DNA from: Rhodovulum visakhapatnamense
GTDB taxonomy: Bacteria > Pseudomonadota > Alphaproteobacteria > Rhodobacterales > Rhodobacteraceae
Direction: 5' to 3'
Length of the DNA: 64,000 bases
Assembly (NCBI RefSeq): GCF_004365965.1
Contig: NZ_SOEB01000009.1
Location: 1 to 64,000 of the forward strand
Each line of letters opens with the position of its first letter. Position 1 is the stretch's first letter. The notes beneath the pieces are model-generated. The model did not search any database. It had not been told where the DNA came from and was given only the letters and a program-made list of their open reading frames with translations. A program made the position numbers and the translations under genes. Of the stretch, positions 47,721 through 57,908 are shown piece by piece.

Positions 47721-48576
47721 CATCGTCCTTTCGCGACCCGTCCCGGTAACGACCGAACCGCAGCTTGCCCGGGCGCTTCTGGTGGGTCTCGCCGTCCTCT
47801 TCGCGGCGCTCTTTCTCTTCGCGCCGCTTGCGACGGTCTTCGCCGAAGCGCTGGCCGAGGGCTGGCAGGGCGCCATCGCCGCGCTTTCCTTGCCCGATGC
47901 GCAGGCGGCAATCCGCATGACCCTGAGCATCGCCGCCATCGCCGTGCCGCTCAACGCCGTCTTCGGCATCGCAGCCGCCTGGGCCATCGCCAAGTTCGAC
48001 TTCCGCGGCAAGGCTTTCCTGATCACCCTGATCGATCTTCCGTTCTCGGTCTCTCCGGTCGTGGCGGGCCTGATGCTGGTGCTGCTTTTCGGGGCGAACT
48101 CGTCGTTCGGCGCCTGGCTGATGGCCCATGACATCCGCATCGTCTTCGCCTTCCCGGGGATCGTGCTGGCCACGCTTTTCGTGACCTTTCCCTTCGTCGC
48201 GCGCGAACTGATCCCGGTGATGATCGAACAGGGCCGCACCGAGGAGGAAGCCGCGCTGACGCTGGGCGCGTCGGGCTGGCGCACCTTCTTCACCGTGACG
48301 CTGCCCAACATCCGCTGGGCGCTGCTGTACGGCGTGCTGCTGTGCAATGCCCGCGCCATGGGCGAGTTCGGCGCGGTCGCCGTCGTGTCCGGCAAGATCC
48401 GGGGCGAAACGGCGACGATGCCGACCATGATCGAGATGTTCTTCAACGAATACCTCTCTGTCGCGGCCTTCACGCTGGCCGCGGTGCTGGCGATGCTGGC
48501 GCTTCTGACCCTGCTGCTCAAATCCCTGCTCGAATGGCGCCATGCGGATCTGCTGGCAGCCACGCGGCGTCATTGA
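47713..48576 (+). CDS. cysW: Sulfate ABC transporter permease CysW
   Basis: A 287-residue permease with six segments. The EAA loop is [40 protein letters not shown] and [20 protein letters not shown] identify CysW. TTG at 47713 is used as start because it has GGAGGA upstream and keeps the N-terminus at family length. It is the partner of CysT and CysA in sulfate/thiosulfate uptake. Confidence 0.95.
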   Translation: MSDIVLSRPVPVTTEPQLARALLVGLAVLFAALFLFAPLATVFAEALAEGWQGAIAALSLPDAQAAIRMTLSIAAIAVPLNAVFGIAAAWAIAKFDFRGKAFLITLIDLPFSVSPVVAGLMLVLLFGANSSFGAWLMAHDIRIVFAFPGIVLATLFVTFPFVARELIPVMIEQGRTEEEAALTLGASGWRTFFTVTLPNIRWALLYGVLLCNARAMGEFGAVAVVSGKIRGETATMPTMIEMFFNEYLSVAAFTLAAVLAMLALLTLLLKSLLEWRHADLLAATRRH

Positions 48577-48589
48577 GAAAGGACGGCCC

Positions 48590-49309
48590 ATGAATATCGA
48601 ACTCGAGGAACTCGCGAAGGAATTCGGCACCGAACGGGCGCTGCATCCGGTGTCGCTGTTCATTCCCTCGGGCGCGCTCGTCGCGCTGCTGGGACCCTCC
48701 GGATCGGGCAAGACGACGCTTCTGCGCATCCTCGCGGGGCTTGAATTTCCCACCTCGGGGCGGGTGCGGTTCGACGGGGGCGACGCGACCGGGCTTTCGG
48801 TGCAGGATCGCCGTGCGGGCTTCGTCTTCCAGCACTACGCGCTTTTCCGGCACATGACCGTGTTCGAGAACGTGGCCTATGGCCTGCGCGCGCGGCGGCG
48901 GACAGAACGTCCCACCGAGGCCGAGATCGGCCGACGCGTGACCCGGCTTCTCGACCTGATCCAGTTGCCCGACATCGGCGCGCGCTATCCCAACCAGCTT
49001 TCGGGCGGCCAGCGGCAACGCGTGGCACTGGCCCGTGCGCTGGCAATCGAGCCGCGGATGCTGCTGCTGGACGAGCCCTTCGGCGCGCTCGATGCCAAGG
49101 TGCGCAAGGAGTTGCGCCAGGGCCTGCGCGAAATCCATGACACGACCGGCCTGACCACCGTCTTCGTGACCCATGATCAGGAAGAGGCGATGGAACTGGC
49201 CGACCTTGTGGTCGTCATGTCGATGGGGCGGATCGAACAGGTGGGCAAACCGGCCGAGATCCGCGCGAAGCCCGCGACCGAGTTCGTGCGGACCTTCACC
49301 GCAGCATGA
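48590..49309 (+). CDS. cysA: Sulfate ABC transporter ATP-binding protein CysA, short form
   Basis: A 239-residue ABC ATPase energising CysTW. Walker A is [11 protein letters not shown] (about residue 37), the Q-loop [21 protein letters not shown], the signature [15 protein letters not shown], Walker [14 protein letters not shown], and the H-loop [15 protein letters not shown]. Typical CysA proteins have ~340-360 residues with a C-terminal TOBE-like regulatory domain. This one stops right after the ATPase core (VRTFTAA), so sulfur-pool feedback through that domain cannot occur. GAAAGGAC precedes the ATG at 48590. Confidence 0.95.
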   Translation: MNIELEELAKEFGTERALHPVSLFIPSGALVALLGPSGSGKTTLLRILAGLEFPTSGRVRFDGGDATGLSVQDRRAGFVFQHYALFRHMTVFENVAYGLRARRRTERPTEAEIGRRVTRLLDLIQLPDIGARYPNQLSGGQRQRVALARALAIEPRMLLLDEPFGALDAKVRKELRQGLREIHDTTGLTTVFVTHDQEEAMELADLVVVMSMGRIEQVGKPAEIRAKPATEFVRTFTAA

Positions 49310-49635
49310 CCGAGCCCGCGGCCCGGACAGGCCGCCCCCTTCCCGGCTGTTCCTGTCGTGTCCCCGGGTAGACGGGATCGGGTCCGGCCGGGCCTGCGAC
49401 GGGCCTCCTGTCGCCGGGACCCGGGACCCGGGGCCCGGAGGCCGAAGGCGGGTCTTGCAGGACGGCCCGTGCCGCGGTTTCGGCGCGGCGCGAAGGGCGG
49501 TTTCCAAGGCCGGATCTTCCCGGTATGAGCTTGCGTAGGGGCCGCAAGGCCACCGGGGCTGGCCAGAGGTGCGACCGGTGACCGGAGACGTCTCTCGCAC
49601 CCGTCCTCTAGCGTTTAGAACCCGACCGTCCGACC
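49310..49635. other. Intergenic after the sulfate operon; nothing recognised
   Basis: About 325 bp. It contains a short self-complementary, GGGACCC-rich patch (49397-49440: repeated GGGACCC/GGGCCC units) that could act as a terminator for cysA, although without a T run. No gene is supported. Confidence 0.4.
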
Positions 49636-50991
49636 GTGACCCCTGCCGCTCGCCTGCAAGCCGCCCTCGATCTTCTGTGTGACATCGACAGCGCCATGCG
49701 CCCCGCCGATGCCGTCGTCGCGGCCTGGCTGCGCCCCCGGCGCCATATCGGCGACAGGGACCGGGGGGCGATCCTCGATCTGATGCAGGCGCTGCTGCGT
49801 CATCAGGCGCGGCTTGGGTGGTGGCTGACCAAGCACGGGCGCAACGATGCGCCCCGCGACCGGATGCTGGTCTGGCTCGCGCTCGCCGAGGGCAGGACGC
49901 CCGACCAGATCAGGCGTCTTTTCAATGGGGCGAAGGCCGCGCCCGCCGCGCTGACCGAGCCAGAGCACGCGCTTCTGACCGGATTGCGGGGCTGCACCCT
50001 TGTTCATCCGGCCATGCCCGACGAGGTGCGCCTTGAATGCCCGGCCTGGGCGGCAGCCCCCCTTCGGCGGCGCTTCGGGGCGACCTTCGAGGCAGAGATG
50101 GCGGCCCTTCTGACCCCGCCCCCGCTCGATCTGCGGGTCAATCCGCTAAGATCGTCGCGCGCGGCCGTGCTTGGCGGGCTGAAGGATCTTGGCCTTCACG
50201 CGGAGGCCTCAAGGCTTGCGCCCCACGGCATCCGGGTGCCGGAACGCCTGTCGCTTGCCCGCCTCGAAGGGCTCAGGACCGGCGAGATCGAGATCCAGGA
50301 CGAGGGCTCGCAGCTGGTCGCCCTGCTGGTCGATGCCCGGCCCGGAGAGCGCGTGGCCGATTTCTGCGCCGGGGCCGGTGGCAAGACCCTGGCGATCGCG
50401 GCCCAGATGGCCAACAAGGGCCGCCTTGTCGCCTGCGATGTCAGCGAAGGCCGCCTGAAACGCTGTGCCGAGCGCCTCCGGCGCGCGGGCGTGCAGAATA
50501 CCGAAACCCGTCTGCTGACCAGCGAAACCGACCGCTGGGTCAAGCGCCAGAAGGGCAGCTTCGATCGCGTCCTGGTCGACGCGCCCTGCAGCGGCACGGG
50601 CACCTGGCGGCGCAATCCCGATGCCCGCTGGCGCGCGCCGGAAGAACGCGGGCTGGACGGTCTGGTGGCGCTGCAGGGCCGGATCCTCGCGAGTGCCGCG
50701 CGGCTGGTGAAACCCGGCGGCCGGCTGGTCTATGCGACCTGCTCGATGCTGATCGAGGAGAACGAGGACCAGGTGGCCGCCTTCCTCTCGGCGCATCCCG
50801 GGTTTCGCGTCGTGCCGCCGCGCGAGGCCGCGCCCGGACTGGCGCCCGGGCTGGCGACTGTGGCCGGGGGCGCGTACCTGTCGCTGACCCCCGCGCGCCA
50901 CGATACCGACGGCTTCTTTGCCGCCGTCCTTCGGCGCGAGGATCCCGCGCCAGCCGCGGAGGGCGAGAACCGCCCGCCCCACGGCACCTGA
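49636..50991 (+). CDS. RsmB/NOP family 16S rRNA m5C methyltransferase
   Basis: A 451-residue rRNA (cytosine-C5) methyltransferase. An N-terminal NusB-like helical region (LQAALDLLCDIDSAMRPADA) precedes the SAM domain: motif I ADFCAGAGGKTLAIAAQM, motif IV DAPCSGTGTWRRNPDARW with one catalytic Cys, motif VI YATCSMLIEENEDQVAAFL with the other. E. coli RsmB methylates C967; the exact position is inferred. Start is GTG at 49636. It is 11 bp from the facing YgiQ gene, in a convergent arrangement. Confidence 0.92.
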   Translation: MTPAARLQAALDLLCDIDSAMRPADAVVAAWLRPRRHIGDRDRGAILDLMQALLRHQARLGWWLTKHGRNDAPRDRMLVWLALAEGRTPDQIRRLFNGAKAAPAALTEPEHALLTGLRGCTLVHPAMPDEVRLECPAWAAAPLRRRFGATFEAEMAALLTPPPLDLRVNPLRSSRAAVLGGLKDLGLHAEASRLAPHGIRVPERLSLARLEGLRTGEIEIQDEGSQLVALLVDARPGERVADFCAGAGGKTLAIAAQMANKGRLVACDVSEGRLKRCAERLRRAGVQNTETRLLTSETDRWVKRQKGSFDRVLVDAPCSGTGTWRRNPDARWRAPEERGLDGLVALQGRILASAARLVKPGGRLVYATCSMLIEENEDQVAAFLSAHPGFRVVPPREAAPGLAPGLATVAGGAYLSLTPARHDTDGFFAAVLRREDPAPAAEGENRPPHGT

Positions 50992-51000
50992 GCGCGCGGC

Positions 51001-53025
51001 CTATTTCCGGGGCAGCGGCACGCCCTTGGTGGTGAAGGTCTGCCCCCTGAAGCCGCCGCGCGCGGGACGTTTCTTGGCGGCAGTCTTTGCGGTTCCGGGC
51101 GGCTGAGACGCGGGCACAAGCTGATCGGGGCGCGGGCCGATGAGGTCCGCACGCCCCATGGATCTCAGAGCCTCGCGCAGAAGCGGCCAGTTTTCGGGGT
51201 CGTGATAGCGCAAAAAGGCCTTGTGCAGGCGGCGCTGCCGCCCGCCGCGCACGGTCTCGACCGGTTCGGAGGCGCCCCGGCGCACGGCTTTCAGCGTGTT
51301 GATGCCGGTGTGGTACATGGCCGAGGCCGTGGCCATGGGCGACGGCAGGAAGGTCTGCACCTGATCCGCGCGATAGCGGTTCTTCTTCAGCCAGAGCGCG
51401 AGGTTCAGCATGTCCTCGTCGGTGGTGCCGGGATGGGCGGCGATGAAATAGGGAATGAGGTAATATTTCTTGCCCGCTTCCCTTGCGGCGGCATCGAACA
51501 TCTCCTTGAAGCGGTCATAGGTGCCGATGCCGGGCTTCATCATCAGTTCGAGCGGCCCGCGCTCGGTATGTTCGGGCGCAATCTTGAGATAGCCGCCCAC
51601 ATGGTGGGTGACGAGTTCCCTGATATAGTCAGGGCTCCGGACGGCCAGGTCGTAGCGCACGCCGGAGGCGACCATCACCTTCTTGACGCCCTCGACCTCG
51701 CGGACCTTGCGGTACAGCCGGATCAGGTCGTCATGCGAGGTATCGAGATTGGGGCAGATCTCCGGAAAGACGCAGGACGGCAGGCGGCAGGCGGCCTCGA
51801 CCTTCGGGTCCTTGCAGGCCATCCGGTACATGTTGGCAGTCGGCCCGCCGATATCCGAGATCACGCCGGAAAATCCCGGGGTCTTGTCGCGGATATGCTC
51901 GATCTCGCGCAGGATCGAGGCCTCGGACCGGCTCTGGATCTTGCGGCCTTCATGTTCGGTGATCGAGCAGAAGGTGCAGCCGCCGAAGCAGCCGCGCATC
52001 ACCGTGACCGAGAACTTGATCATGTCCCAGGCGGGGATCTTGGCATCGCCATAGGACGGATGCGGCGCGCGCGCGTAAGGCAGGTCGTAGACCGCATCCA
52101 TTTCGGTACTGGTCAGCGGGACAGGCGGCGGATTGAGCCAGAGGTCGCGGTCGCCATGGCGCTGGACAAGCGGGCGGGCATTGCCCGGATTGGCCTCGCG
52201 GTGCAGCACGCGCGACGCCCGCGCATAGGCCTCGCGGTCGCTTGTAACCTCCTCGAAGGATGGCAGCCGGATGACGGTGTCGCCGGACTTGCGGCTGGCG
52301 CCCTCATCGGCAGAGGCAAGATCGTCGGCCCGCAATTCCTGGCACTCGGCGGGCACCGGGCGGAACAGGGCGACGCCCCGGATCGTGTCGAGATCGCGGG
52401 CCGCCTCGCCGGCTGCCAGCCGGTGCGCGACCTCGACGACGGCGCGCTCGGCATTGCCGTAAAGCAGCAGGTCGGCCTTGGCATCGGCCAGGATCGACCG
52501 GCGCACCTTGTCGGACCAGTAATCGTAATGCGCGATGCGCCGCAACGAGGCCTCGATGCCGCCCAGCACCACCGGCACGTCCTTGTAGGCTTCGCGGCAG
52601 CGCTGCGTGTAGACGATGGTGCAGCGGTCCGGCCGCTTGCCGCCCTCGCCGCCCGCGGTATAGGCGTCGTCATGGCGCAGCCTGCGGTCCGAGGTATAGC
52701 GGTTGACCATCGAATCGAGATTGCCGCCGGTCACGCCAAAGAAGAGCCGCGGGCGCCCCAGCGCCCTGAACGGCTCGGCCGATTGCCAGTCGGGCTGCGA
52801 GATGATGCCGACGCGGTATCCTTGGGCCTCGAGCAGGCGGCCGATGATCGCCATGCCAAAGCTCGGATGATCCACATAGGCGTCGCCGGTCACGACGATG
52901 ACATCGCATTCGTCCCAGCCAAGCGCCGCCATCTCGGCCCTGCTCATCGGCAGGAACGGCGCGGCAGGCCGGCCGGAAGAGGGTCGGCGCGATGGCGAAA
53001 AAAGGGGAGGAACAGAGCTGCGCAT
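51001..53025 (-). CDS. YgiQ family radical SAM protein
   Basis: A 674-residue radical SAM protein of the UPF0313/YgiQ group. The N-terminal cobalamin-like fold includes [20 protein letters not shown] and [11 protein letters not shown]. The 4Fe-4S motif is in [19 protein letters not shown]. Long family blocks follow, [19 protein letters not shown], and the C-terminal DUF3362 region ([39 protein letters not shown]). The substrate is unknown. The Lys/Arg-rich tail may bind nucleic acid. The start (53025) gives the usual N-terminus. Confidence 0.93.
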   Translation of the reverse strand: MRSSVPPLFSPSRRPSSGRPAAPFLPMSRAEMAALGWDECDVIVVTGDAYVDHPSFGMAIIGRLLEAQGYRVGIISQPDWQSAEPFRALGRPRLFFGVTGGNLDSMVNRYTSDRRLRHDDAYTAGGEGGKRPDRCTIVYTQRCREAYKDVPVVLGGIEASLRRIAHYDYWSDKVRRSILADAKADLLLYGNAERAVVEVAHRLAAGEAARDLDTIRGVALFRPVPAECQELRADDLASADEGASRKSGDTVIRLPSFEEVTSDREAYARASRVLHREANPGNARPLVQRHGDRDLWLNPPPVPLTSTEMDAVYDLPYARAPHPSYGDAKIPAWDMIKFSVTVMRGCFGGCTFCSITEHEGRKIQSRSEASILREIEHIRDKTPGFSGVISDIGGPTANMYRMACKDPKVEAACRLPSCVFPEICPNLDTSHDDLIRLYRKVREVEGVKKVMVASGVRYDLAVRSPDYIRELVTHHVGGYLKIAPEHTERGPLELMMKPGIGTYDRFKEMFDAAAREAGKKYYLIPYFIAAHPGTTDEDMLNLALWLKKNRYRADQVQTFLPSPMATASAMYHTGINTLKAVRRGASEPVETVRGGRQRRLHKAFLRYHDPENWPLLREALRSMGRADLIGPRPDQLVPASQPPGTAKTAAKKRPARGGFRGQTFTTKGVPLPRK

Positions 53026-53142
53026 GATCTTCGCCTATAGTCCGGGTGCCGTACAAATTCAAATCAACTCGCTTTGGCGGCCGGTCCGGTCATGCCTCGA
53101 TGCTGGCACGCCCCGGAACCGCCCTGCCCGTCTCGCGACGCG

Positions 53143-53184
53143 CCCGCCCTGCCTGACCCGCCTTGCCTGACCCGCCTTGCCTGA
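53143..53184. repeat. Three tandem 14-bp repeats
   Basis: CCCGCC(C/T)TGCCTGA occurs three times in succession at 53143-53156, 53157-53170 and 53171-53184, the last two identical. They lie in the 210-bp gap between ygiQ (start 53025) and the transpeptidase-like gene's stop. Confidence 0.85.
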
Positions 53185-53236
53185 AGAGACGCGGCCAGCA
53201 CCGCGGACCCCGGGCGGCGCGGGACCTGCAAATGCC

Positions 53237-54211
53237 TCACTTGCAGATCGGCAGCTCCTGCGGCGCGAGTTTCGGCAGGGACGCGCGCCAGTCGTCGATG
53301 ATCGGCCGGAGCGTCTCTTTCGGCCAGAACCGGGGCGCGCGGATGGTCCGCAGGCAGGTGTCATTCCAGTAAAGACCGGCGCGCGACAAGGATCTGCCGG
53401 CCGTCACTGCGGCCGCAACGGCGTCGATATCGCCCGATGCCGGATAGATATAAAGCGTGGTCGGGTCGTCCTCGACCAGCGCGAGAATCTCCTCGGACGC
53501 GGTCTCCGACCAGGTGGTGCAGCCATTGCTGCGGCCGCCGGTATAGTTGACCAGTCGTCCATAGGGGACAAAGCCCTCCGCGTCGGCATGGGTGCTTTCC
53601 GGGTTCCGGAACCGGCACTGCCATCTCACCAGAACGGCCGGATGTCCGCCAATGGCCCGTTCCCGGGCATTCGCCGTCTCGCCTTCGCCGTCATACAGCA
53701 GAAACGTGCGGTAGAAGGGGACGCGCCGGTTCGCCGCACCGACATAGCCCTTGAAGGAGGTCCGGGTTTCGGCGGTCACATAGGGGCCGCCCGCAGTCAG
53801 CTTGGACCCTTCGGCATTGCTGAAATGCCGTGCGCAGTCGCGGTCGTTCGAGAAATCCGCGCGCCGCAGCTTGCGCCCGTTGCCATGACCCGACGACACC
53901 GCGCGAAAGGACTTCTGGGCTTCGCAGATGACATAGAACCGGCGGCCCGGCGTGCCGCCGCGCGCGGTGCTTGGGCGCGTTGCGTCCATGGCCAGGTAGC
54001 AGGGATTGCGCACCGTGCCCTGCCGCAGTTTCTCCAGGTAGAGCGCGCGCGCCCTGTCCAGAACCACCGGGGCGATCTGGCCCTCGCCGGTGCCCAGATG
54101 CGCCTGCAGCCAGGCCGGAACCTCCGGGGTCTCGGCGCGCGAGGGGGACGGGCCGCCCTGCACGGCCACCACACCGGCCGCAAGGGCGACGCAGAGCGAC
54201 CTGAACCGCAA
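53237..54211 (-). CDS. L,D-transpeptidase-like catalytic domain protein (YkuD_2 type), secreted
   Basis: A 324-residue exported protein with a signal peptide (FRSLCVALAAGVVAVQGG, cleavage near SRA-ETP). SSGHGNGRKLRRADFSNDRD, HFSNAEGSKLTAGGPYVTAE and GGHPAVLVRW match the murein L,D-transpeptidase catalytic family (PF13645). The expected S-x-G-C nucleophile appears as GRSNGCTTWS (Cys near 53520). Possible roles are peptidoglycan cross-linking or anchoring. TTG at 54211 is preferred because AAGGAGAGG precedes it and the signal peptide then begins at once; an in-frame ATG at 54250 would add 13 residues. It is divergent from the GGDEF-EAL gene. Confidence 0.82.
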   Translation of the reverse strand: MRFRSLCVALAAGVVAVQGGPSPSRAETPEVPAWLQAHLGTGEGQIAPVVLDRARALYLEKLRQGTVRNPCYLAMDATRPSTARGGTPGRRFYVICEAQKSFRAVSSGHGNGRKLRRADFSNDRDCARHFSNAEGSKLTAGGPYVTAETRTSFKGYVGAANRRVPFYRTFLLYDGEGETANARERAIGGHPAVLVRWQCRFRNPESTHADAEGFVPYGRLVNYTGGRSNGCTTWSETASEEILALVEDDPTTLYIYPASGDIDAVAAAVTAGRSLSRAGLYWNDTCLRTIRAPRFWPKETLRPIIDDWRASLPKLAPQELPICK

Positions 54212-54462
54212 TGTGAACCTCTCCTTCTCGACCGTCGTCGTCGCGAGCATAGCACAGCTTCGTCCCCGGCGGGGATCGGGCTCCGCACCTGCAGATAAGC
54301 CGTCGCCCGCCCCCGGCCTTGCCCCCCGCAGAACCATCCGGTCCGATCGCGCGGCATGGGACCAATCCGATAAGATTGAATCGGTTCTTTTTTTCGCAGT
54401 TGGGACCGAGTTTACGACTGTCGTGCCATGGGAATGAAGGGGGAACGATGAATTGAGGAGCA

Positions 54463-56433
54463 ATGCGCCAAATGGCGGTCTCCGTTCTGGCGCCGATCCG
54501 GTCGGCATTGACCAAACATCCAAGCCCCGAGGATGCCGCAAGCGTGGTCCACGGAACGCCGGTCGGCGCCCTGGTCACCGCATTCAACGCAATCGCCTTT
54601 GCCGCCAGTTCCTTTCAGGACGGCAACGCGGTCTTCCTGGCTTTCTGGCTGCCCGCGGTGCTGGCGCTGTGCCTGACCATGATCCGGAAGTCGCGCAAAG
54701 CCGCCAGGCGCAGGGTGTCGCGGGTTTCTCGACGGGCGGCCCGCATCCTGACCCGCGCATCCGCCTCGCTTGCCCTGCCCTGGGCCGCGCTGGTGGTCTA
54801 TGTCTTCGCCGCCCACGGGCCGGGCGACCCGATGATCGTCCTGCTGGTCTGCGTCGGCATGCTGTCGGGCGGGGCTTTCATGCTGCACCGGGCCTTCGTC
54901 GCGGCGCTGACCTATATGCTGACAATTCTCGTGCCAGTGATCTTTTCCGTCCATTTCGGCGGCTGGGCTCAGGCCTGGTCAGTGACCGCCTTCGCCACGG
55001 CATATGGCGGCTTCCTGGCCTATTTCGCCTTCACGGCAGGCGAAACCGCGCGTCAGCGCGACGACTCGGTCGCAGCCCTGTCGGATGCCGTGGCGCGCCT
55101 GAAAAGGGTGCATGACGAGAATTTCCTGCTGGCCAATGTCGACGACGTGACCGGGCTTCTCAACCGCAAGGCCTTCAACGACCGGCTGCGTCAGGCCGTC
55201 GACAGGCAGCAGGCGGGCGGATGCAGTTTCTCGCTGCTTCTGATGGATCTCGACCGCTTCAAGAACGTGAACGACCTTTTCGGGCATGGCGTGGGCGACG
55301 AGCTTCTGGCCGAGGTGTCGCGACGGCTGCGGGCCAACCTGTCCGAAGGGGATCTGATCGGCCGACTGGGGGGCGACGAATTCTGCGTCCTGCTGCCAGG
55401 CGCCACGGACGAGGCCGCGATCCAGTCAATTGCGGGACGTCTGCTCAGGGTTCTGAATGGTCCGGCCCGGCTCACCGGAGGCGTTGTCTATCCCGGGGCA
55501 TCCTTCGGCGCAGCGATCTGTCCCGACGATGCCGCCGATCCGGTCGACCTGCTTCTTCGGGCCGACCTTGCCCTCAACCACGCGAAGGAAACCGGGCGCG
55601 GCCAGTGCGTCACCTTCAACGACCAGCTCCGTCAGCAGCTGATCGCCAGCGACGAGATCGAGGCGGGCCTGCGCATCGCGCTCAAGGAAGACCGGCTGAG
55701 CATTGCCTATCAGCCCAAGATCTCGCTGCACGACGGACGGGCCGTCGGTGCCGAGGCGCTGGTCCGCTGGAAGACCGCCGAGGGCGAGAACATTCCGCCC
55801 GACCGTTTTCTGTCCATCGCCGCCGAACGCGGCGTGCTGCCCGATCTTTCGCGCCATATCGCCGGGATGATCGCCGGGCATATCCTGACCTGGCGCCGGG
55901 CCGCGCTGAGACCGGGCAAGGTCGCCCTGAACATCCATCCCGACGACCTGAAATCGCCCGAATTCCTCATGGCCACCATCGCGATGTTCGAGGCGCAGGG
56001 GATCGACGGCAAGGACCTTCTGCTGGAGATCACCGAGGGCTGTTTCATCGGCCGCGGCACCGACATGGCGGCTATGGTGCTGGAGTCGCTGGCAGATCGG
56101 GGCTACGAGCTGTCGCTTGACGATTTCGGCACCGGGCACGCCTCGCTGTCGCATCTGAAGAAGATCCCGGTCAGCGAGGTCAAGATCGACCGCAGCTTCG
56201 TCGCGGGTCTTGGCGTTCGGCGCGACGACCGGGCCATCGTTGCGGCGATTGCCGAGATCGCCAAGGGCATGGGGATCCGCTCCGTCGCCGAAGGGGTCGA
56301 GGACGACACCCAGCGCGCGATCCTGACAGAGATGGGCATCGACCTCGGTCAGGGCCATCTGTGGTCGAGGCCCATCGCCGCCGAGCAATACGCAAGCTTT
56401 CTGGGCAAGGGCGGGGTTAAACGCCGCGCGTGA
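54463..56433 (+). CDS. Membrane-anchored GGDEF-EAL bifunctional c-di-GMP protein
   Basis: A 656-residue protein with five or so membrane segments in the first ~190 residues (LVTAFNAIAFAASSFQDG, LTMI; WAALVVYVFAAHG; MIVLLVCVGMLSGG; LTYMLTILVPVIFSV). A GGDEF domain (about 225-385; RLGGDEFCVLL intact) and an EAL domain (about 400-645) follow. EAL residues are kept: EALVRW, LNIHPDD, LLLEITEG, LDDFGTGHASL, VKIDRSFV and AEGVEDD, so diguanylate cyclase and phosphodiesterase activity are both possible. GAGGAG precedes the ATG. It probably controls motility or biofilm; there is no obvious partner except the divergent L,D-transpeptidase. Confidence 0.95.
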   Translation: MRQMAVSVLAPIRSALTKHPSPEDAASVVHGTPVGALVTAFNAIAFAASSFQDGNAVFLAFWLPAVLALCLTMIRKSRKAARRRVSRVSRRAARILTRASASLALPWAALVVYVFAAHGPGDPMIVLLVCVGMLSGGAFMLHRAFVAALTYMLTILVPVIFSVHFGGWAQAWSVTAFATAYGGFLAYFAFTAGETARQRDDSVAALSDAVARLKRVHDENFLLANVDDVTGLLNRKAFNDRLRQAVDRQQAGGCSFSLLLMDLDRFKNVNDLFGHGVGDELLAEVSRRLRANLSEGDLIGRLGGDEFCVLLPGATDEAAIQSIAGRLLRVLNGPARLTGGVVYPGASFGAAICPDDAADPVDLLLRADLALNHAKETGRGQCVTFNDQLRQQLIASDEIEAGLRIALKEDRLSIAYQPKISLHDGRAVGAEALVRWKTAEGENIPPDRFLSIAAERGVLPDLSRHIAGMIAGHILTWRRAALRPGKVALNIHPDDLKSPEFLMATIAMFEAQGIDGKDLLLEITEGCFIGRGTDMAAMVLESLADRGYELSLDDFGTGHASLSHLKKIPVSEVKIDRSFVAGLGVRRDDRAIVAAIAEIAKGMGIRSVAEGVEDDTQRAILTEMGIDLGQGHLWSRPIAAEQYASFLGKGGVKRRA

Positions 56434-56520
56434 GCCTGTCTCGCCGCCGTGACGGTCGGGTGGGTCCGGCGCCGGAACGCCGCCCCCATGGGCGGGCCTC
56501 CATCCGGCCGGGGCGCCGCT

Positions 56521-57457
56521 GAATTTCCGGGTCTCGCCGGTTTTCAGCCGGGCGAAACAGGAAGTCACCTCCCTGCGCACGATCGGCACCAACACGCAAG
56601 GCGCCGCGTTGTTCACCGCCGCCATCGAGAAAACCGCCGCGTCCGAAAAGCCGATCACCGGACCCGGGCTGGCCGAGCCCCGATCACGACGAAGATGCAG
56701 AAGGTGACCTTGAAGATCCGCTCCTGCAGCCTGCCCCCGCCGAAAAGGCAGGCGGCCGCAAAGACGATGCCGGCGATCCAGCCCGGATCATCGCCGACAA
56801 GGCCAGAGATTTGCGCATGGGCCCGATTGGCCCGGACCATGTTGCCGCCGCCAAGCGCCCCGAGGATGCAAAAGACCGAGAACAGCTCCGCGAGACTGCG
56901 GCCGCCCTTCTTGCCGCGTTCGACAAAGCCCTTTTTCGTGGAGTACATCGGCCCGCCCGAGACGGTCCCGTCGGGGTATTCGTTGCGGTATTTGACCCCC
57001 AGCGTGCATTCTGTGAAACTTCGACGCCATTCCCGGAAGACCGGCAAGGAACATCCAGAACGCGGCCCCGGACCCGTCGATGCCGACGGCAACCGCCACG
57101 CCCGCGATATTGCCAGCCCGACAGCGCCGTGTCGAGCGCCTGGAAATGGCTGACCTCCCCGGCATCGTTCGGATCGGAATAATCGCCCCGGACCAGCGCA
57201 ATGGCGTGAAAGAAGGCGCGCACCTGGATCAGCCGGAAATACCAGGTGAAGACCGAGGCGGCCACCACCAGCCAGAGCACGATCCATGGAAAGCCGACGA
57301 ACGGGATCGGCGCGAAGATCAGCGCCACGAAGGGGCCGGTGACCGCGGCAAAGGCCTCGTTCACCCTGGCGTCGGCGGTTGCGGCCTTATGGGCAAAGGA
57401 CATCGCCGGGATCGTCGTCGCGGCTGCGAGGGCGGGGATGAATGTCGATCTGGTCAT
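56521..57457 (-). pseudogene. AGCS sodium:alanine symporter, decayed with internal deletion
   Basis: Pieces of one AGCS family gene lie in order on the minus strand in several frames. First come a leader and first segments (MTRSTFIPALAAATTIPAMS; FVALIFAPIPFVGFPWIVLW) and EVSHFQALDTALSG. A shift leads to GNIAGVAVAVGIDGSGAAFW, and another to TECTLGVKYRNEYPDGTVSG and LGGGNMVRANRAHAQISGLV. After GIVFAAA the sequence jumps to FKVTFCIFVVIG, a C-terminal block; roughly half of the normal ~500+ residues is missing. A third shift gives PVIGFSDAAVFSMAAVN and the end FARLKTGETRKF. Block order is from knowledge of the family. It no longer encodes a transporter. Confidence 0.8.
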
Positions 57458-57468
57458 CGCGGATCTCC

Positions 57469-57908
57469 TCAGCCGGCGACGGTGACGGGGATGGTCAAAT
57501 ACATCGCGAGGTTCACGCCGGACGAGCCGAAAAGCCGCTGGCTGAACCCGCCTTTCGAGGCGCGGCCGATCGCGATCAGGTCGGCGCCGTTTTCCTCGGC
57601 CAGCCGGTGCAGCTTGTCCGCGACATCGCCGTGATGGACGAACCCCGAGGCCGTGACCCCGGCCTTTGCGAGCGCCGCCACGGCCGGATCGACGATGCGG
57701 TCCTGCGCCGCCACGACCTCTTCCAGCCGCCGCTTGTGCCGCTCCGCGTTTTCCTCTGCCGTCTGAAAGGAATGGGGCGACCAGCCGATGACATAGACGA
57801 CAAGCAGGGCGGCGTCCTCCATCGCCGCGGTCAGTCGCTTTGCATGATCGAGCGCCCATCCGCCCGTCTCATGCCCATCTGATCCCACGAGAGCCTTCTT
57901 TGGGTCAT
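57469..57908 (-). pseudogene. Universal stress protein with frameshift at the start
   Basis: The frame ending at 57469 encodes a UspA-type protein: KKALVGSDGHETGGWALDHA, LVVYVIGWSPHSFQTAEENA, and the ATP-binding GRASKGGFSQRLFGSSGVN. The likely original start, ATG at 57908 with GGAGGG upstream, would begin M-T in this family. Yet it is out of frame with the body by one base and meets a stop after 25 codons. An in-frame start exists only farther upstream (57975), giving an odd N-terminal extension. The gene lies directly upstream of the AGCS pseudogene, an arrangement seen intact elsewhere, so the unit probably decayed together. It could still be expressed from another start. Confidence 0.6.
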
